From assembly GCA_013306675.1 (NCBI GenBank), contig JABLUY010000004.1:317082-377920 (forward strand): a stretch of 60,839 nucleotides of DNA. Reading direction: 5' to 3'. How positions within the stretch are numbered: position 1 is the stretch's first letter; each line of letters begins with the position of its first letter. The notes under the pieces are model-generated. The model was not told the DNA's origin. It did not search any database and saw only the letters and a program-made list of their open reading frames with translations. This DNA is from Thraustochytrium sp. TN22. Lineage: Eukaryota; Sar; Bigyra; Thraustochytrida; Thraustochytriidae. The translations under genes and the position numbers were made by a program. Of this stretch, positions 29,341 to 38,998 are shown one piece after another.

Positions 29341-29794
29341 GCTTACACGAATGAACAACTGCCACGCTCACCTCACCCCAACTCCACACACCGTGCACCC
29401 GGAACACACACACGCCTCATGCGACGCACGCTCCTTCTTCTCTCTTCCCCTTTTTCCTTTTCTTCTTCCTTCAATCGATTGGCCAGCCAGCCTCACGGGG
29501 CTGGGGCTTGGGCGTTCCACCAACCTATCGATGGCTGACTCGCCTGTATCCTTTTGAAAAGAGTCGCCGCCACCAATGACGGCTGCGAAATGTGCGTGCG
29601 GTCGAGGTCCTCCCAGCTAGCTCCTGGACGCCGCACATGCACGCGAGACCAATGACCAGCTGCTGTTCCACACTGCTAAACATTCAATCTGCTGCTTATT
29701 ACTACTTACACACACCTCTACTACACACGACGTGCTGTTCTTCCCTTTGCGCCCTATCTCGCTTGCACGCCAGCCACGTTCCACCCATTTTCCA
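29341..29794. other. convergent spacer
   Basis: Between the histidine kinase and TBC gene 3' ends. No gene recognised. Confidence 0.45.
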
Positions 29795-30802
29795 TCAGTT
29801 GCTCACGGCCCCCTTGCTGGCGTGCGCACGCAAACGGCGGACCAGCCCCGGGTCCAGTTTGAAGAGAAAGGGAAAGGCAACGGCGATCAGGCGGGCCGCG
29901 TCCATCTGAGGAAAGTCGCGCCCACTCACATACTGCTTAGCCATCTCGTTCGTCTCATCCATGAGCTCGTAGCGCAGCAACATGAGCTGTGACGCGTAAA
30001 AGATGATGTTCAGGTGCACGCCGGCCGCAAAGTAAATGTCCCACAGGTGTAAGATGCTGTCCAGCGGCGGGCAGCAGGCGCTGAGCGTCATGATCGGCGC
30101 GAACGCGTACACCTGCGTGCGAGCGCCCAGCTTGTCGATCAGGTAGTCCGCAAGCTGCGGGTCCAGCGCGCGCAGGCACTCCTCAAAGAGCGCGCAGCCC
30201 TCCGAGACGCCCTCCAGGTTCTTGCTCATGTACGCCGGCACAAGGCGCGTGATGAGCGCGTCGAAGCAAAAGAAGGCGTCCAGCTCTGGCATCACGTAAA
30301 GCAGCACGCCGCAGATCACGTTCATGCCCTGCACGTAGGTAAACTCCTCCTGCTCGTACGAGTGCACGAAGGCGTTCAGCACGCGCACGATGCGCGCCTC
30401 GGGGACCACGTCCTCGAAGGCTTTGCAGTTCTTGAACGTGCGAAAGGTGTCATTGCGAATCTTCCCGCCCAGCCGCGGGTGCTCGCCGCGGCGCACCAGC
30501 TCCACGTACCGGTCCGCGTCCAGCCTGCGCACGCCCAGCAGCAGCTTCCACGCGCGTGCGCGCCGCGACAGGTGCGTCTGCAAGGCGCGGTCCTCCTCCT
30601 CCTGCTCCTTGTGCTGCTCCTTTTCCGCGCCGCCCTTGCCCGCCGCGCGCGCCGCGTCCTTGCCGCCGCCGCCGCCCGCGGCCCCGTCCTCCTGCACGCC
30701 GTACACCACCACCAGCCGCCGCAGCTCCTGCAGCGTCGCCGTGGCGTCGCCGGCCGTCGCGGCGCGCTCCGCGTCGCGCAGCGCGCCCTCCAGCCGCTCC
30801 AT
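29795..30802 (-). CDS. Bub2/Cdc16-like TBC domain GTPase-activating protein
   Basis: 335 residues from the ATG MERLEGALRD. TBC proteins stimulate GTP hydrolysis by Rab-like GTPases with an Arg finger and a Gln finger. Both are present: IRNDTFR (IxxDxxR) and YVQGMN (YxQ). NAFVHSYEQEEFTYVQGMNV, DAFFCFDALITR and LDSILHLWDIYFAAGVHL agree best with the Bub2 (budding yeast) / Cdc16 (fission yeast) branch, which with Bfa1/Byr4 restrains the Spg1/Tem1 GTPase in the mitotic exit or septation network. The N-terminal ~90 residues are Ala/Gly-rich and variable. Compact size fits Bub2. Single exon. An in-frame upstream ATG could add ~25 residues. Confidence 0.88.
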   Translation of the reverse strand: MERLEGALRDAERAATAGDATATLQELRRLVVVYGVQEDGAAGGGGGKDAARAAGKGGAEKEQHKEQEEEDRALQTHLSRRARAWKLLLGVRRLDADRYVELVRRGEHPRLGGKIRNDTFRTFKNCKAFEDVVPEARIVRVLNAFVHSYEQEEFTYVQGMNVICGVLLYVMPELDAFFCFDALITRLVPAYMSKNLEGVSEGCALFEECLRALDPQLADYLIDKLGARTQVYAFAPIMTLSACCPPLDSILHLWDIYFAAGVHLNIIFYASQLMLLRYELMDETNEMAKQYVSGRDFPQMDAARLIAVAFPFLFKLDPGLVRRLRAHASKGAVSN

Positions 30803-31375
30803 GCCGCCGCCCGCCCGCGCGCCAAGCGTAACTGTCCGCCGACCGGGGCGCGCCCGGCCAGCTGCTCCGCATGCAAGCATGGCTTCATGCCCCAACAACA
30901 AGGCGAGGCAAGGCAAGGCAAGGCAAAGCAAGGCAAGGCAGGGCAGTCAACTCGCTCGCTCTCCGTCGCTCGCTCGCTCGGCGCCGTCTCTTGGGGAGCG
31001 ACGAAAAGCGCCGTCGCATTGCGTCAGAACTCTTCCCCGCGGCGCACGGCGAGCGAGCTCGTTGCGTTTTTACCTTTGCAACGAGCCCTCCAGTGGTGGG
31101 TGACCAAGCCTTCACCATCACAGACCCCGGCCGGCGCGCGAACTTGAACTGCTGAAGAGGAGACACGAAAGAGCGCTTGCGTGAGGCCGGAAGCTTGCGG
31201 TACAGCAGCGCTGCGAGCGGAAGGTCGGCGAAAAAAGTTGCCGACCGGCCCTTGCCGAAGCTTGTTCTGCAGTCCAGACGAAGCCTCCACCTCGAAACGG
31301 CCCGCCCAGTGCAGTGTCGTGCAAGCGGATCAAATGGACGAGCCACCACGGCGCTTGCAGAGCGCAGCACGGTGC
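30803..31375. promoter_or_regulatory. 5' flank of the Bub2-like gene
   Basis: Contains an (aggca)n tract (30900-30941) and an AACTTGAAC word at 31141. No gene recognised. Confidence 0.4.
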
Positions 31376-31494
31376 CTGCAGAGCACTGCAGGCTTACTCT
31401 GGCGCAGCACGTAACCGCATAGCGCCGCAGGCTTGCTGCGGCAGCAGCACGTAACTGCAGAGTGCTGTAGGCTTGCTGCGGCGCAGTTTGTAGC
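31376..31494 (+). repeat. 40-bp tandem repeat, three copies
   Basis: Three imperfect ~40-bp units, each with a gcaggcttgctgcgg-like core ending in cagcacgtaac or cagtttgtagc (starts near 31376, 31416, 31456). It lies 300-420 bp upstream of the EF-hand/RGS gene. Confidence 0.75.
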
Positions 31495-31794
31495 TCCGCT
31501 CCGGGCGCTGCCCAAGGCCTCGACCTGATGGCTTTGCACAAGCCAGTCGCCGGTCCAGACGCTACCCGAGGCGCCGCCCGAGGCGCCGCCCAATCGGTTA
31601 GCACGTTCAAGCTTGCGTTTATTGACTGGCAGTGCCAAAAGCGAACCAAGTCGCGCATCAGACTTACTGTAGTGTCACTTGAAAAGATTGGCCACGCGCG
31701 CCGGCGCGGCGCGCATGAACGGCTCTGAGCGCTGTCCGAGTAGATGATCGAACGAGGCTGGCTGGCGCAGCAAGCAATCCGAGGTGGCGCGACC

Positions 31795-32955
31795 ATGGGC
31801 GGCGGCCTGAGCCGCGCCGGGGCGAGCGGCAGCACCAACACACCACACGATGGCAGGGCTTCGAGGATGACAATGGCAAGCTCAAGCTCAGACGCAAGGC
31901 CATCGCGTCGATTGAGCGCAGCAGGCCGTCTGCAATGGTTTCAGTCGCGCAAAACCGAGTACCTCAAGGCGAATGGCCCCGAAGCGCAAAAGCTTGCCGG
32001 GCCCATCGCGCAGCGGCTGGCCAAGATGATCTCCGAGTCAAGATCGCTGGCTCTTCGAGAGAATGAAGCAGAGCGGCTCACCAAGGACCAGCTGCGCAAG
32101 TTCTTCGACGAGCATGGCGTGCGCTTCGAGCCAGCGCTCTTCGAACGCATGTACCAGATGATCGAGGTGGACGACGAGGGCTTTGTCACCATCGCCAAGT
32201 TGGCCATGACTTTTGCGCTTCTCGTGCGGTCTGGTTCCGTCGCTCGTGATAATGTGGAACTGGCCTTCCGCCTCTTTGATTCGAATCAGGACGGTACCGT
32301 GGATCAGTACGAGTTCCAGGAGATGGTGCTCGCTCTTATTGGCAAGCACGTGGAACACTTGTACGAGATTGACGCAGGCGCCGCGTATTTCCGCGACTTT
32401 CTCGCGGCGGAGTTTGCGAGCGAGCTGATCCAGTTCCTGGACGCGGTGCGCGCAGAGCATGGCCGTCTGATCACAGATGATGCCCCGCTGGACGAGGCGG
32501 AGGCGCTCTTCGCCAGGTTTTTGGACATTGGCGCCGAGGATCAGGTGAACGTCTCTGACGACGTTCGCGAGTCCTGCCGTGCCGCTATTACGAATGCGCG
32601 CGAGGCCAACGCCACCTGCATCGGGAGCGCGGCTGCCTTTCGCGCTGCCAGGAGGGAAGCGCAGACTATGCTCGAGCAGGGCCCTCTGCTGCGCTTCAAG
32701 AATAAAGTGCGTGCCGACCCGAGCCACCCGCTTGCCAAAGCTGCGTGGGCAAACCTCGAGCTACAGCCTGACGACCAGATGACCATCGACCAGTTCCGCG
32801 CTTGGGCCGCCGCCAGCCCAACCATGTTCAACTTCCTTGACGACCTACAGCAGCTGCTGAAGATCCCGGACGCCGAGCTTGCGCGCACGCTGCGGCCCTC
32901 CGAGGTGCAGGCAGCAGCTCAAAACGAGGATGACGTGGCACCCCCCCAGATCTAA
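31795..32955 (+). CDS. EF-hand / RGS domain protein, predicted N-myristoylated
   Basis: 386 residues starting at ATG 31795. An in-frame ATG lies at 31744, but the second has a strong Kozak context (gaccATGGG) and begins MGGGLSRAG, a classic N-myristoylation signal (Gly2, Ser6). A first EF-hand-like unit (~110-140) lacks ligands. The second is canonical (loop 162-173, DSNQDGTVDQYEF). An RGS-like domain follows (~195-315: AYFRDFLAAEFASELIQFLDAV, EAEALFARFLDIGAEDQVNVS, RREAQTMLEQGPLLRFKN). RGS domains accelerate GTP hydrolysis by heterotrimeric G alpha subunits. Ca2+ control of a membrane-tethered RGS is the natural inference. A 7TM protein is encoded at 7.7 kb, but no direct link is shown. The RGS assignment rests on pattern, not on a search. 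Confidence 0.78.
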   Translation: MGGGLSRAGASGSTNTPHDGRASRMTMASSSSDARPSRRLSAAGRLQWFQSRKTEYLKANGPEAQKLAGPIAQRLAKMISESRSLALRENEAERLTKDQLRKFFDEHGVRFEPALFERMYQMIEVDDEGFVTIAKLAMTFALLVRSGSVARDNVELAFRLFDSNQDGTVDQYEFQEMVLALIGKHVEHLYEIDAGAAYFRDFLAAEFASELIQFLDAVRAEHGRLITDDAPLDEAEALFARFLDIGAEDQVNVSDDVRESCRAAITNAREANATCIGSAAAFRAARREAQTMLEQGPLLRFKNKVRADPSHPLAKAAWANLELQPDDQMTIDQFRAWAAASPTMFNFLDDLQQLLKIPDAELARTLRPSEVQAAAQNEDDVAPPQI

Positions 32956-33217
32956 CTTCACTGTCAGTGACTGTCAGGATCAGGGAAAAAAAAGAGGAAA
33001 CGGCGGACCACGAGCACATGCTTCTTTGGCGAGAGCTCCAGACGTCTGCGACGCGTTGGTCCTTGACAATGTAAGACACTTCGTAGGAAGAACGAGAGAG
33101 AGAAAAAGAGAGAGATTTTGGCACACAGACACACAGACAAACCAATACCAAAGCAGGCAATCAATCACAAAGACGAGGCCAGGAAAGGATAGGATAGGGT
33201 ACCACGAAGTATGTGCT
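32956..33217. other. convergent spacer
   Basis: A 262-bp tail-to-tail spacer between the RGS and TLDc genes, relatively A-rich (agagagaaaaagagagag near 33090). No gene. Confidence 0.45.
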
Positions 33218-35938
33218 TCATGCGTTATACTCGAGGGCCCAGAGCTCAATCTCGTCCACGTCAAAGGTGGGCGCGCCAGCCAAGAGCGTGTTGGCGTCGG
33301 TAGAGTTGCGCGCCAGGCCGACGCCAAAGGAGTGCTCGAGCGCAGAGGTGCAGCCGGAGAAGCGATCACGCAGGACGAGGTCGCGCGTGCCGAACTGCAT
33401 GGTGGCGGTGTTGGACTTGCAGACGGCGAAGGGACGGCGCGCCCCCATGATATCCTCCTCGTCGAGGTCGCTGAGATTGTCCATGTAGTCCTCGTCCGGA
33501 GGTGCCGGGTGCGCCTGACGGCCCTGGAAGGGAATCTTGATGTCGAGAGAGATGGAGAAGAGGTAGCACTTTTCGGTGCCAAAGGTATGGCCGTCCGTGC
33601 GCCAGGGCTCGTCCGCAAAGCCACCAAAGACGCGGCCATTGGCCTTGATGACCACGACCGTCTTGGTGTCGCGAAGGATGGACTTGGGCTTGCGCCGACG
33701 CGGCTGGCCATCCTCGTCGTCCTCGTCCTCGTCGTCCTCGTCGCCAAAGTAATCCGGGTTGCGCGTCAGAGGCAGCCGATTGACGAGGCCCTCGACCGAG
33801 CGATCGTCATCCTGCCAGGACGCGTACAGGAGCTTGGTCTGCGGCGGGTCCTGGCGGCCGAAAAAGGGGACGCTGAGCAGGAGCGACTGCGCGTCCGTGA
33901 AGACCTTGGGGACCTTGTTGGCGGACGGGCGATTGTTGCGGCGCCCTTGGCGACCGCGGGTGGGGCGGCGCTGCGCGCCCTCGCCCTCGCCCTTTTCCTG
34001 GTCCTCCTCGTCATCGTCATCGTCCTGCGCTAGCTTGGCCATCTCCTCCTCAACGTCTGGGTGCGCCAGGAGACGCGACTCCTCGAAGGCGCGCTCCGCC
34101 ATGTGGAGCGACTCGCTGTCCGTCACGCGCAGCTGGCGCAGGCGGCGCACGGCCTCGGCGCGCAGAGAGAACTGCGCGAATTTGGCGGGAGTGGCGTTGG
34201 ACATGAATGAGAAGGACAGCGGCTGCGGAGCCTCGGGCGCCCGCGCGACGGAGCGCGAGGACTCGCCAGGCGCCAGCTTGGCCTCGTCGTCCTCTTGCGT
34301 CTGCTCACGCGGCGAGCTCAGCACGGAGGACGGACTCTGCGGCGAGAGCGGCGCCGCCGAGCCGCCCAGGCTCGACAGACCGGAGAGCTGCGCCGGGAGC
34401 TGCAAGTGCGCGCGGGCTTGGAGCGCGCGCGCTTGCTCCTGCAGCTGCTGCAGCTGCTTGAGCGGGTCGCTTGGCGCATCGTCCGCCTGGTGTTCCTGCG
34501 GCTGTGGAGGCTGCTGCTGCGCTTGCTGTGCTTGCTGAGCATGCTGCTGCTGCTGCTGCTGCTGCTGCTGTGATTGAGGCCCGAGGTCGAGCGAGTGCAT
34601 GAGCGACTGAATCTGCTCCTGGCCGCGCGTGAGTTGAGAGGGCCGGCGCATGGCCGCCGCGGCCGACTGCGCGTCGTCCTCCGGACTTGCGGCGCGGCGC
34701 GCGGCGGCCGCGGACCGGCTCTGGATAGTCAGACCTCCCGTGAGCTCGAGGTCGGCGGTGATGCCGTCGAGAACCGAGGCGGTGCGCAACGGGTTGCGCG
34801 CAAGGTCGGCGCGCAGCTGGACATGGCACTTCCAGCCGTTGAGGAAGTCGACCTGGGAGGCGTTTTCGCGCTGCAGGTCCAGGTAGGCCTCCATCCACTC
34901 CATCTGCTGGAGCTGACGGCGCAGCTCAACCTCCTCGGCGAGCAGGGCGCTCATTTTGGTCTGCGTGATGTCCTGCAAGCGGAAGAGCGCCTCCTGCAGC
35001 GCCTTGTAAATGCGCTCCTCGACCATGGCGGCGTTGCGGTTGACATCGCGCAGCTTGGCGTCAGTGGCGCGCAGCTGCGCCTTGATCTCCTCCTGGCGCA
35101 CGGCCAGGATGGGATCGACCTTGAGACTCTCGGTGACGGCGGACTCGTAGGCGTCGCCGATGCCGATGAGGCGGTGCTGCGCGAGCTTACCGGACGAGTG
35201 CGAGCCGACCATCTTGTCGCGCACGCTCACGGGCACGTACAGTACCGGGTCGAAGAAGTCGTAACGGTCGTAGAGCTTGTCGATGGAGGCCGGCGTGCGG
35301 TCGTCGAGGCGGTTGGCAGCGCCAAAGTCCGTCTCGGAGTTGCGCCCGTCCGGGTCGATGAAGAACTGCACCAGGTACATGGGCAGCGCCTGCTGCGCGT
35401 CCATGACGGTGTACTCATGGCGGTAGCCGTAGCCAGCGTCGGAGGCGTCGCCGGCGCCGTCGATGCTGGTGGACAGGGCCAGGTAGAGCGAGTCGTAGCC
35501 CTCGGGCATGCTGGCCTGCTCGCTCGGGTCATCCACGACGAAGGCGCGGCCCACGCCCACCTGGCACAGCAGGAAGCGGTGCGCCGTGCCCTCGTTCGGG
35601 TCGAGGTCCAGGTCGCCCGTCGTAAAGCTCATGCCGTCGCCCGAGTTGGGCAGCGTGAAGCCCTTGTTGTGCAGGCTCTCCAGCGTGTTGAGCTCATTCA
35701 GCCGGCGCGTGCTGAGCCACGCCGGCAGGCACAGCATGCCGCGCGTGCGGCGCTCGAACTGCACGGCCTGCTGCGCGCTGCCCAGGTGCCACACGCACAC
35801 GTCCGTGAGCGCGAAGTTGCGCGTGCTCATCTGCAGCAGATACTCCACGCGCCGGAACTCATCGCTCTTCTCCGACAGCGGCGTCGCCGCGCTCGCGCCG
35901 CCGCGGCCCGCGCCCCCGCGCGCCGTGCGTCCCTCCAT
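33218..35938 (-). CDS. TLDc-domain protein with PARP-like N-terminal half
   Basis: 906 residues from ATG MEGRTARGG; the frame runs upstream to 36001 from GTG only. The C-terminal ~220 residues are a TLDc domain (KLLYASWQDDDRSVEGLVN, VVVIKANGRVFGGFADEPWR, TFGTEKCYLFSI, SNTATMQFG, DEIELWALEY), found in OXR1/NCOA7-type oxidative-stress proteins that also regulate the V-ATPase. Residues ~70-245 resemble the C-terminal half of a PARP catalytic fold (GMSFTTGDLD, FLLCQVGVGRAFVVDD, PEGYDSLYL, EYTVMDAQQALPMYLVQFF), but a complete H-Y-E triad is not evident. The middle has a long coiled coil (~280-380), poly-Gln/Ala and acidic segments. The PARP-like call is tentative. Probably a cytosolic or nuclear stress protein. 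Confidence 0.75.
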   Translation of the reverse strand: MEGRTARGGAGRGGASAATPLSEKSDEFRRVEYLLQMSTRNFALTDVCVWHLGSAQQAVQFERRTRGMLCLPAWLSTRRLNELNTLESLHNKGFTLPNSGDGMSFTTGDLDLDPNEGTAHRFLLCQVGVGRAFVVDDPSEQASMPEGYDSLYLALSTSIDGAGDASDAGYGYRHEYTVMDAQQALPMYLVQFFIDPDGRNSETDFGAANRLDDRTPASIDKLYDRYDFFDPVLYVPVSVRDKMVGSHSSGKLAQHRLIGIGDAYESAVTESLKVDPILAVRQEEIKAQLRATDAKLRDVNRNAAMVEERIYKALQEALFRLQDITQTKMSALLAEEVELRRQLQQMEWMEAYLDLQRENASQVDFLNGWKCHVQLRADLARNPLRTASVLDGITADLELTGGLTIQSRSAAAARRAASPEDDAQSAAAAMRRPSQLTRGQEQIQSLMHSLDLGPQSQQQQQQQQQHAQQAQQAQQQPPQPQEHQADDAPSDPLKQLQQLQEQARALQARAHLQLPAQLSGLSSLGGSAAPLSPQSPSSVLSSPREQTQEDDEAKLAPGESSRSVARAPEAPQPLSFSFMSNATPAKFAQFSLRAEAVRRLRQLRVTDSESLHMAERAFEESRLLAHPDVEEEMAKLAQDDDDDEEDQEKGEGEGAQRRPTRGRQGRRNNRPSANKVPKVFTDAQSLLLSVPFFGRQDPPQTKLLYASWQDDDRSVEGLVNRLPLTRNPDYFGDEDDEDEDDEDGQPRRRKPKSILRDTKTVVVIKANGRVFGGFADEPWRTDGHTFGTEKCYLFSISLDIKIPFQGRQAHPAPPDEDYMDNLSDLDEEDIMGARRPFAVCKSNTATMQFGTRDLVLRDRFSGCTSALEHSFGVGLARNSTDANTLLAGAPTFDVDEIELWALEYNA

Positions 35939-37090
35939 CCCCTCCTCCGCCCTCCCGTTGGCTATGTGGATATGCGCGCCGCGCCGCGCGCCGCCGAGCA
36001 CGCCTGCCTGCCTGCCTGCCTGCCTCCCTCCTCTTCGCCGCCGCCGCCGCGCGCCTGCGCGGGCGCCGCCTGCGCGCCGGCCTGCCGCCCGCCCGCCGCC
36101 GCCCGCGGCCCGCGCCGCGCGCGCCGGCCCGCCGCGTCTCGCGCCTCGCGCGCGCGTTCAAATTTGCTTTGCTCTGCTCTGCTCTGCTCTCCTCTGCTCT
36201 CTGCTCTGCTTTGCTTTGCTTCGCACTCGTGAGGCAGGCTGGCGCCGCGCCGCGCCCGGATGCCGCGCTGCGGCCGCTCGCTGCCGGCGCCACCGCGGCG
36301 GGCGGCCGCTCGCTCTGCCTGCGCCGCGGCGCCGCTGCCGCCGCGGCGAGCGCGCGAGCGCGGCCGCCGGCCCGCCTCTCACAGCGCGGCACGAGGAGGC
36401 GAGGCGAGGCGAGCACGGGCGCCAGGAGCGCAGCTTTGTGCACATCAGCGTTGTCACGACGGTTACGTGGGCCGCGCGGCGTACACGGCGTACTACGACT
36501 TGAACAGTTGAACTAGAAGCTGGCCACGTGCTGCCGGAAGACTGTCGAGTGCTCTCTGACTGTGAGTCAGCTGGTCAGAGCGGAGCACTGCTCGATGGAG
36601 AGACGAGGCAGAGCAAGGCAAGGCAAGGCGAGGCGAGGCTAGGCGAGGGGAGGTCGACGTGAGCTTGGCGGCGGCGCACGAGGTGACGAGACGATCGTGT
36701 TCATAGGCGGCATGGCATACAAGGTCAGGGTTCAATCGTTTGCTTCTTGTCAGAGGCGAGATACTTACTTACTCTTACTACGGGGCAGAGCGCGGAGAGG
36801 CCGCGTCGGTCTCAGGTGTTTGGTTAGCTAAACTGTAAGTTCAAGTTGGGGTGTAAACACAACTGTGGAGCGCACAAGAGGCGCGCCGACCAAGGTCGTT
36901 CACTCAGATGGATGGGTAGAGTGGATGGGTAGAGTGGGTATGTGGGATGGGTAGATATCCCAAGCTGCATAGCGATGTCATATGGGGCTTGCCGCCGAGG
37001 GGGAGCACGGCGGCTCGCCGCGAAGCGTCCCATATCTGACGCGGGTCGTACCGTAGTGGTGTGTGGTGTAAAAGGAGGCGCGGCACCTGT
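35939..37090. promoter_or_regulatory. TLDc gene 5' flank and Myb gene 3' flank
   Basis: 1.15 kb without a gene. Contains (ctgc)n at about 36004-36025, (ctctg)n at about 36170-36210, an aaggc/gaggc tract at 36605-36650, and a gatgggtagagtg triplication at 36909-36955. TTCAAGTTG lies at 36840 and ACTTGAAC at 36498. Confidence 0.45.
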
Positions 37091-38998
37091 TCAGAGAACG
37101 CCGCCGGCATCGTCCATGTCATCGTCGACGTCGTCTGTGCCGCCGAGCGTCATGCCGGCGCCGTCATCGAGGCTGGCACCGGTGGCGCCATCGTCGCCGT
37201 CGTCATCCGGGACGGGCGAGGTGGCGGTGCCGCGCTTGAGGCTCTCGATGCGCCACTTGATGGTGTACCAGGAACGGTGCGGCAGCTCCTTCTGGATGGT
37301 GGCCCAACGGTTGCCGTGGCGCGCGTGCGATTCGAGGACAATGCGGTCCTCGTCGGTCGTCCACGGGCCCTGCTTGAGCTCTGGGTCGAGGCGCGAGAGG
37401 TAGCGGTCGCGGCATTGCTTGCCTGTGCGGCCGGGAATGATGGTGGCAATGACGCGCCACTTCTTGCCGTGCGTCTCGACGGCCTCGCGCAGGCGCTCGT
37501 CCTCCTCGTTGGTCCACTTGCCCTTGCGAATGCCCGGGTGCAGCGCCTTGAGCCAGCGCTGCGAGCACTGGTTGGCGCTCTTGCCCGGGATCAGCTCGGC
37601 CACCTTGGCCCAGTGGCGCGGGCCCATTTGCTGGACGGCGCGGATCAGCGTCTGGTCCTCGTCGTCAGTCCATGCGCGACGGTAGAAGACCTTGGTGGCG
37701 CGTGGCCCCTGAGCACGCGCGGCGCCGGCGCCCGTGGCGGACGCCATGGGCACCGCCAGCGGCCCCTGCGGCGTGGGAGACGGTGTGGTGGCGCTGGCCC
37801 ATCCGCTTGCCGCTGGGACGTCCGTGATGACCGTGGCGTGGAGCTGCTCCTCGAAGCGCGGCCGCTTGCCAGGCGAGCCCTCCGCCGCGGCGATGGCGGC
37901 GGCGGGTGCTGGTGCCGTGACTGCGAGGGGTGTTTGCGCCTGCTGCGACTGCGGTTGCTGCTGCGGCATGGCGCCGGGAGGCCACATGTGCGCCTGGGCC
38001 ATGGGGAATGGCATGCCGGGGTGGGGCGCGAAGGGAGAGGGCATCATGGGCCCATACATGGCGGGCGGGTGGAACCCCTGGTACGAGGGCCAGTATGCGT
38101 GGTAGGCGTACGCCATGGGCGCCAGCGGACCGGGCAGCATTTGTGGCTGCGGCAATGCTTGCTGTGATTGATGTTGCTGTTGTTGTTGTTGTTGCTGTTG
38201 CCGTTGCTGCTGCTGCGTGGGTGCCTGCCGTGGCGCCTGGCGCGGTTGCTGCTGCTGCGGCGAAGAAGACGTGCGGTGCTCGCCGGCAGGCTCGGAGGCT
38301 GTCCGCGCGGGTACCGGGCGCACGCCCGCAGAGGAAGGGCTTCTCCCTGGCAGTGAGCGCTCCTCGAGAGCGCTGGTGTCCAAGTCGATGTCGTGCTGCG
38401 ACGTGGCGGCCGCATTCCCGCTGCTACCAGGATCTGGTCGATCGCGCGTCCCGCCCGAGGCGTCCCGCTTGACGCCGTGCTTGGGCAGCTCGATCTCGAA
38501 GCTTGGGTGATAACGTTGCTTGTCGTAGGGCGCGTCGTCGAAGCGCCGCACGGGGTCTTGCTGTTGGTGGCGTGTTGCGTGGTGCTGGGCCGAGGCATGG
38601 CCTGGACCCCGGCTGGTGTAGGGCTGATAGGTGATTTCTAGGGAGTCGCGCGAGACGATATCGTCCTCAGACCGCGAGCGCACCGCGTGCCACTGTTCGT
38701 CGAGCGGCGGTGAGGCGACCGCTACGGAAGCGAGGGCGCCACTGCCGGAGACGGCCGCGGCTGCTCTTGAGGCGATGGACGCCGCTGCGGTGGACCGCGA
38801 GGGCGATTGCGGGCCGACCTGGGCCGGCTCGAAGGCCTCGCGCAAGAAAGTGTTTAGGTGCTTGAGCTCAGCGTCTGGGTCTACATCGTCGTCCGCGTCC
38901 AGGTCGCAGTAGTCATCGAGAATGCTCTGCGGGAGCTGCCTTGTGATCGACTCGTCGCCCATCCTGAGCCAAGGGGCCTCGACGTCTCCGGCCGCCAT
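37091..38998 (-). CDS. three-repeat (R1R2R3) Myb transcription factor
   Basis: 635 residues from ATG MAAGDVEAPW. Three Myb repeats lie near the C-terminus (~440-590): R1 AWTDDEDQTLIRAVQQMG...HWAKVAELIPGKS, R2 KWTNEEDERLREAVETHGKKW and R3 PWTTDEDRIVLESHARHGNRWATI. Trp spacing is typical, with Tyr (RDRY) in place of the third Trp of R2. This layout is that of c-Myb-like proteins, which bind AACNG and often drive G2/M genes. Gln-rich stretches, an SP-rich region and an acidic end (DDGDDGATG) would serve as activation regions. The same frame stays open for 255 further codons upstream without ATG, so an upstream exon may exist. Confidence 0.88.
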   Translation of the reverse strand: MAAGDVEAPWLRMGDESITRQLPQSILDDYCDLDADDDVDPDAELKHLNTFLREAFEPAQVGPQSPSRSTAAASIASRAAAAVSGSGALASVAVASPPLDEQWHAVRSRSEDDIVSRDSLEITYQPYTSRGPGHASAQHHATRHQQQDPVRRFDDAPYDKQRYHPSFEIELPKHGVKRDASGGTRDRPDPGSSGNAAATSQHDIDLDTSALEERSLPGRSPSSAGVRPVPARTASEPAGEHRTSSSPQQQQPRQAPRQAPTQQQQRQQQQQQQQQHQSQQALPQPQMLPGPLAPMAYAYHAYWPSYQGFHPPAMYGPMMPSPFAPHPGMPFPMAQAHMWPPGAMPQQQPQSQQAQTPLAVTAPAPAAAIAAAEGSPGKRPRFEEQLHATVITDVPAASGWASATTPSPTPQGPLAVPMASATGAGAARAQGPRATKVFYRRAWTDDEDQTLIRAVQQMGPRHWAKVAELIPGKSANQCSQRWLKALHPGIRKGKWTNEEDERLREAVETHGKKWRVIATIIPGRTGKQCRDRYLSRLDPELKQGPWTTDEDRIVLESHARHGNRWATIQKELPHRSWYTIKWRIESLKRGTATSPVPDDDGDDGATGASLDDGAGMTLGGTDDVDDDMDDAGGVL

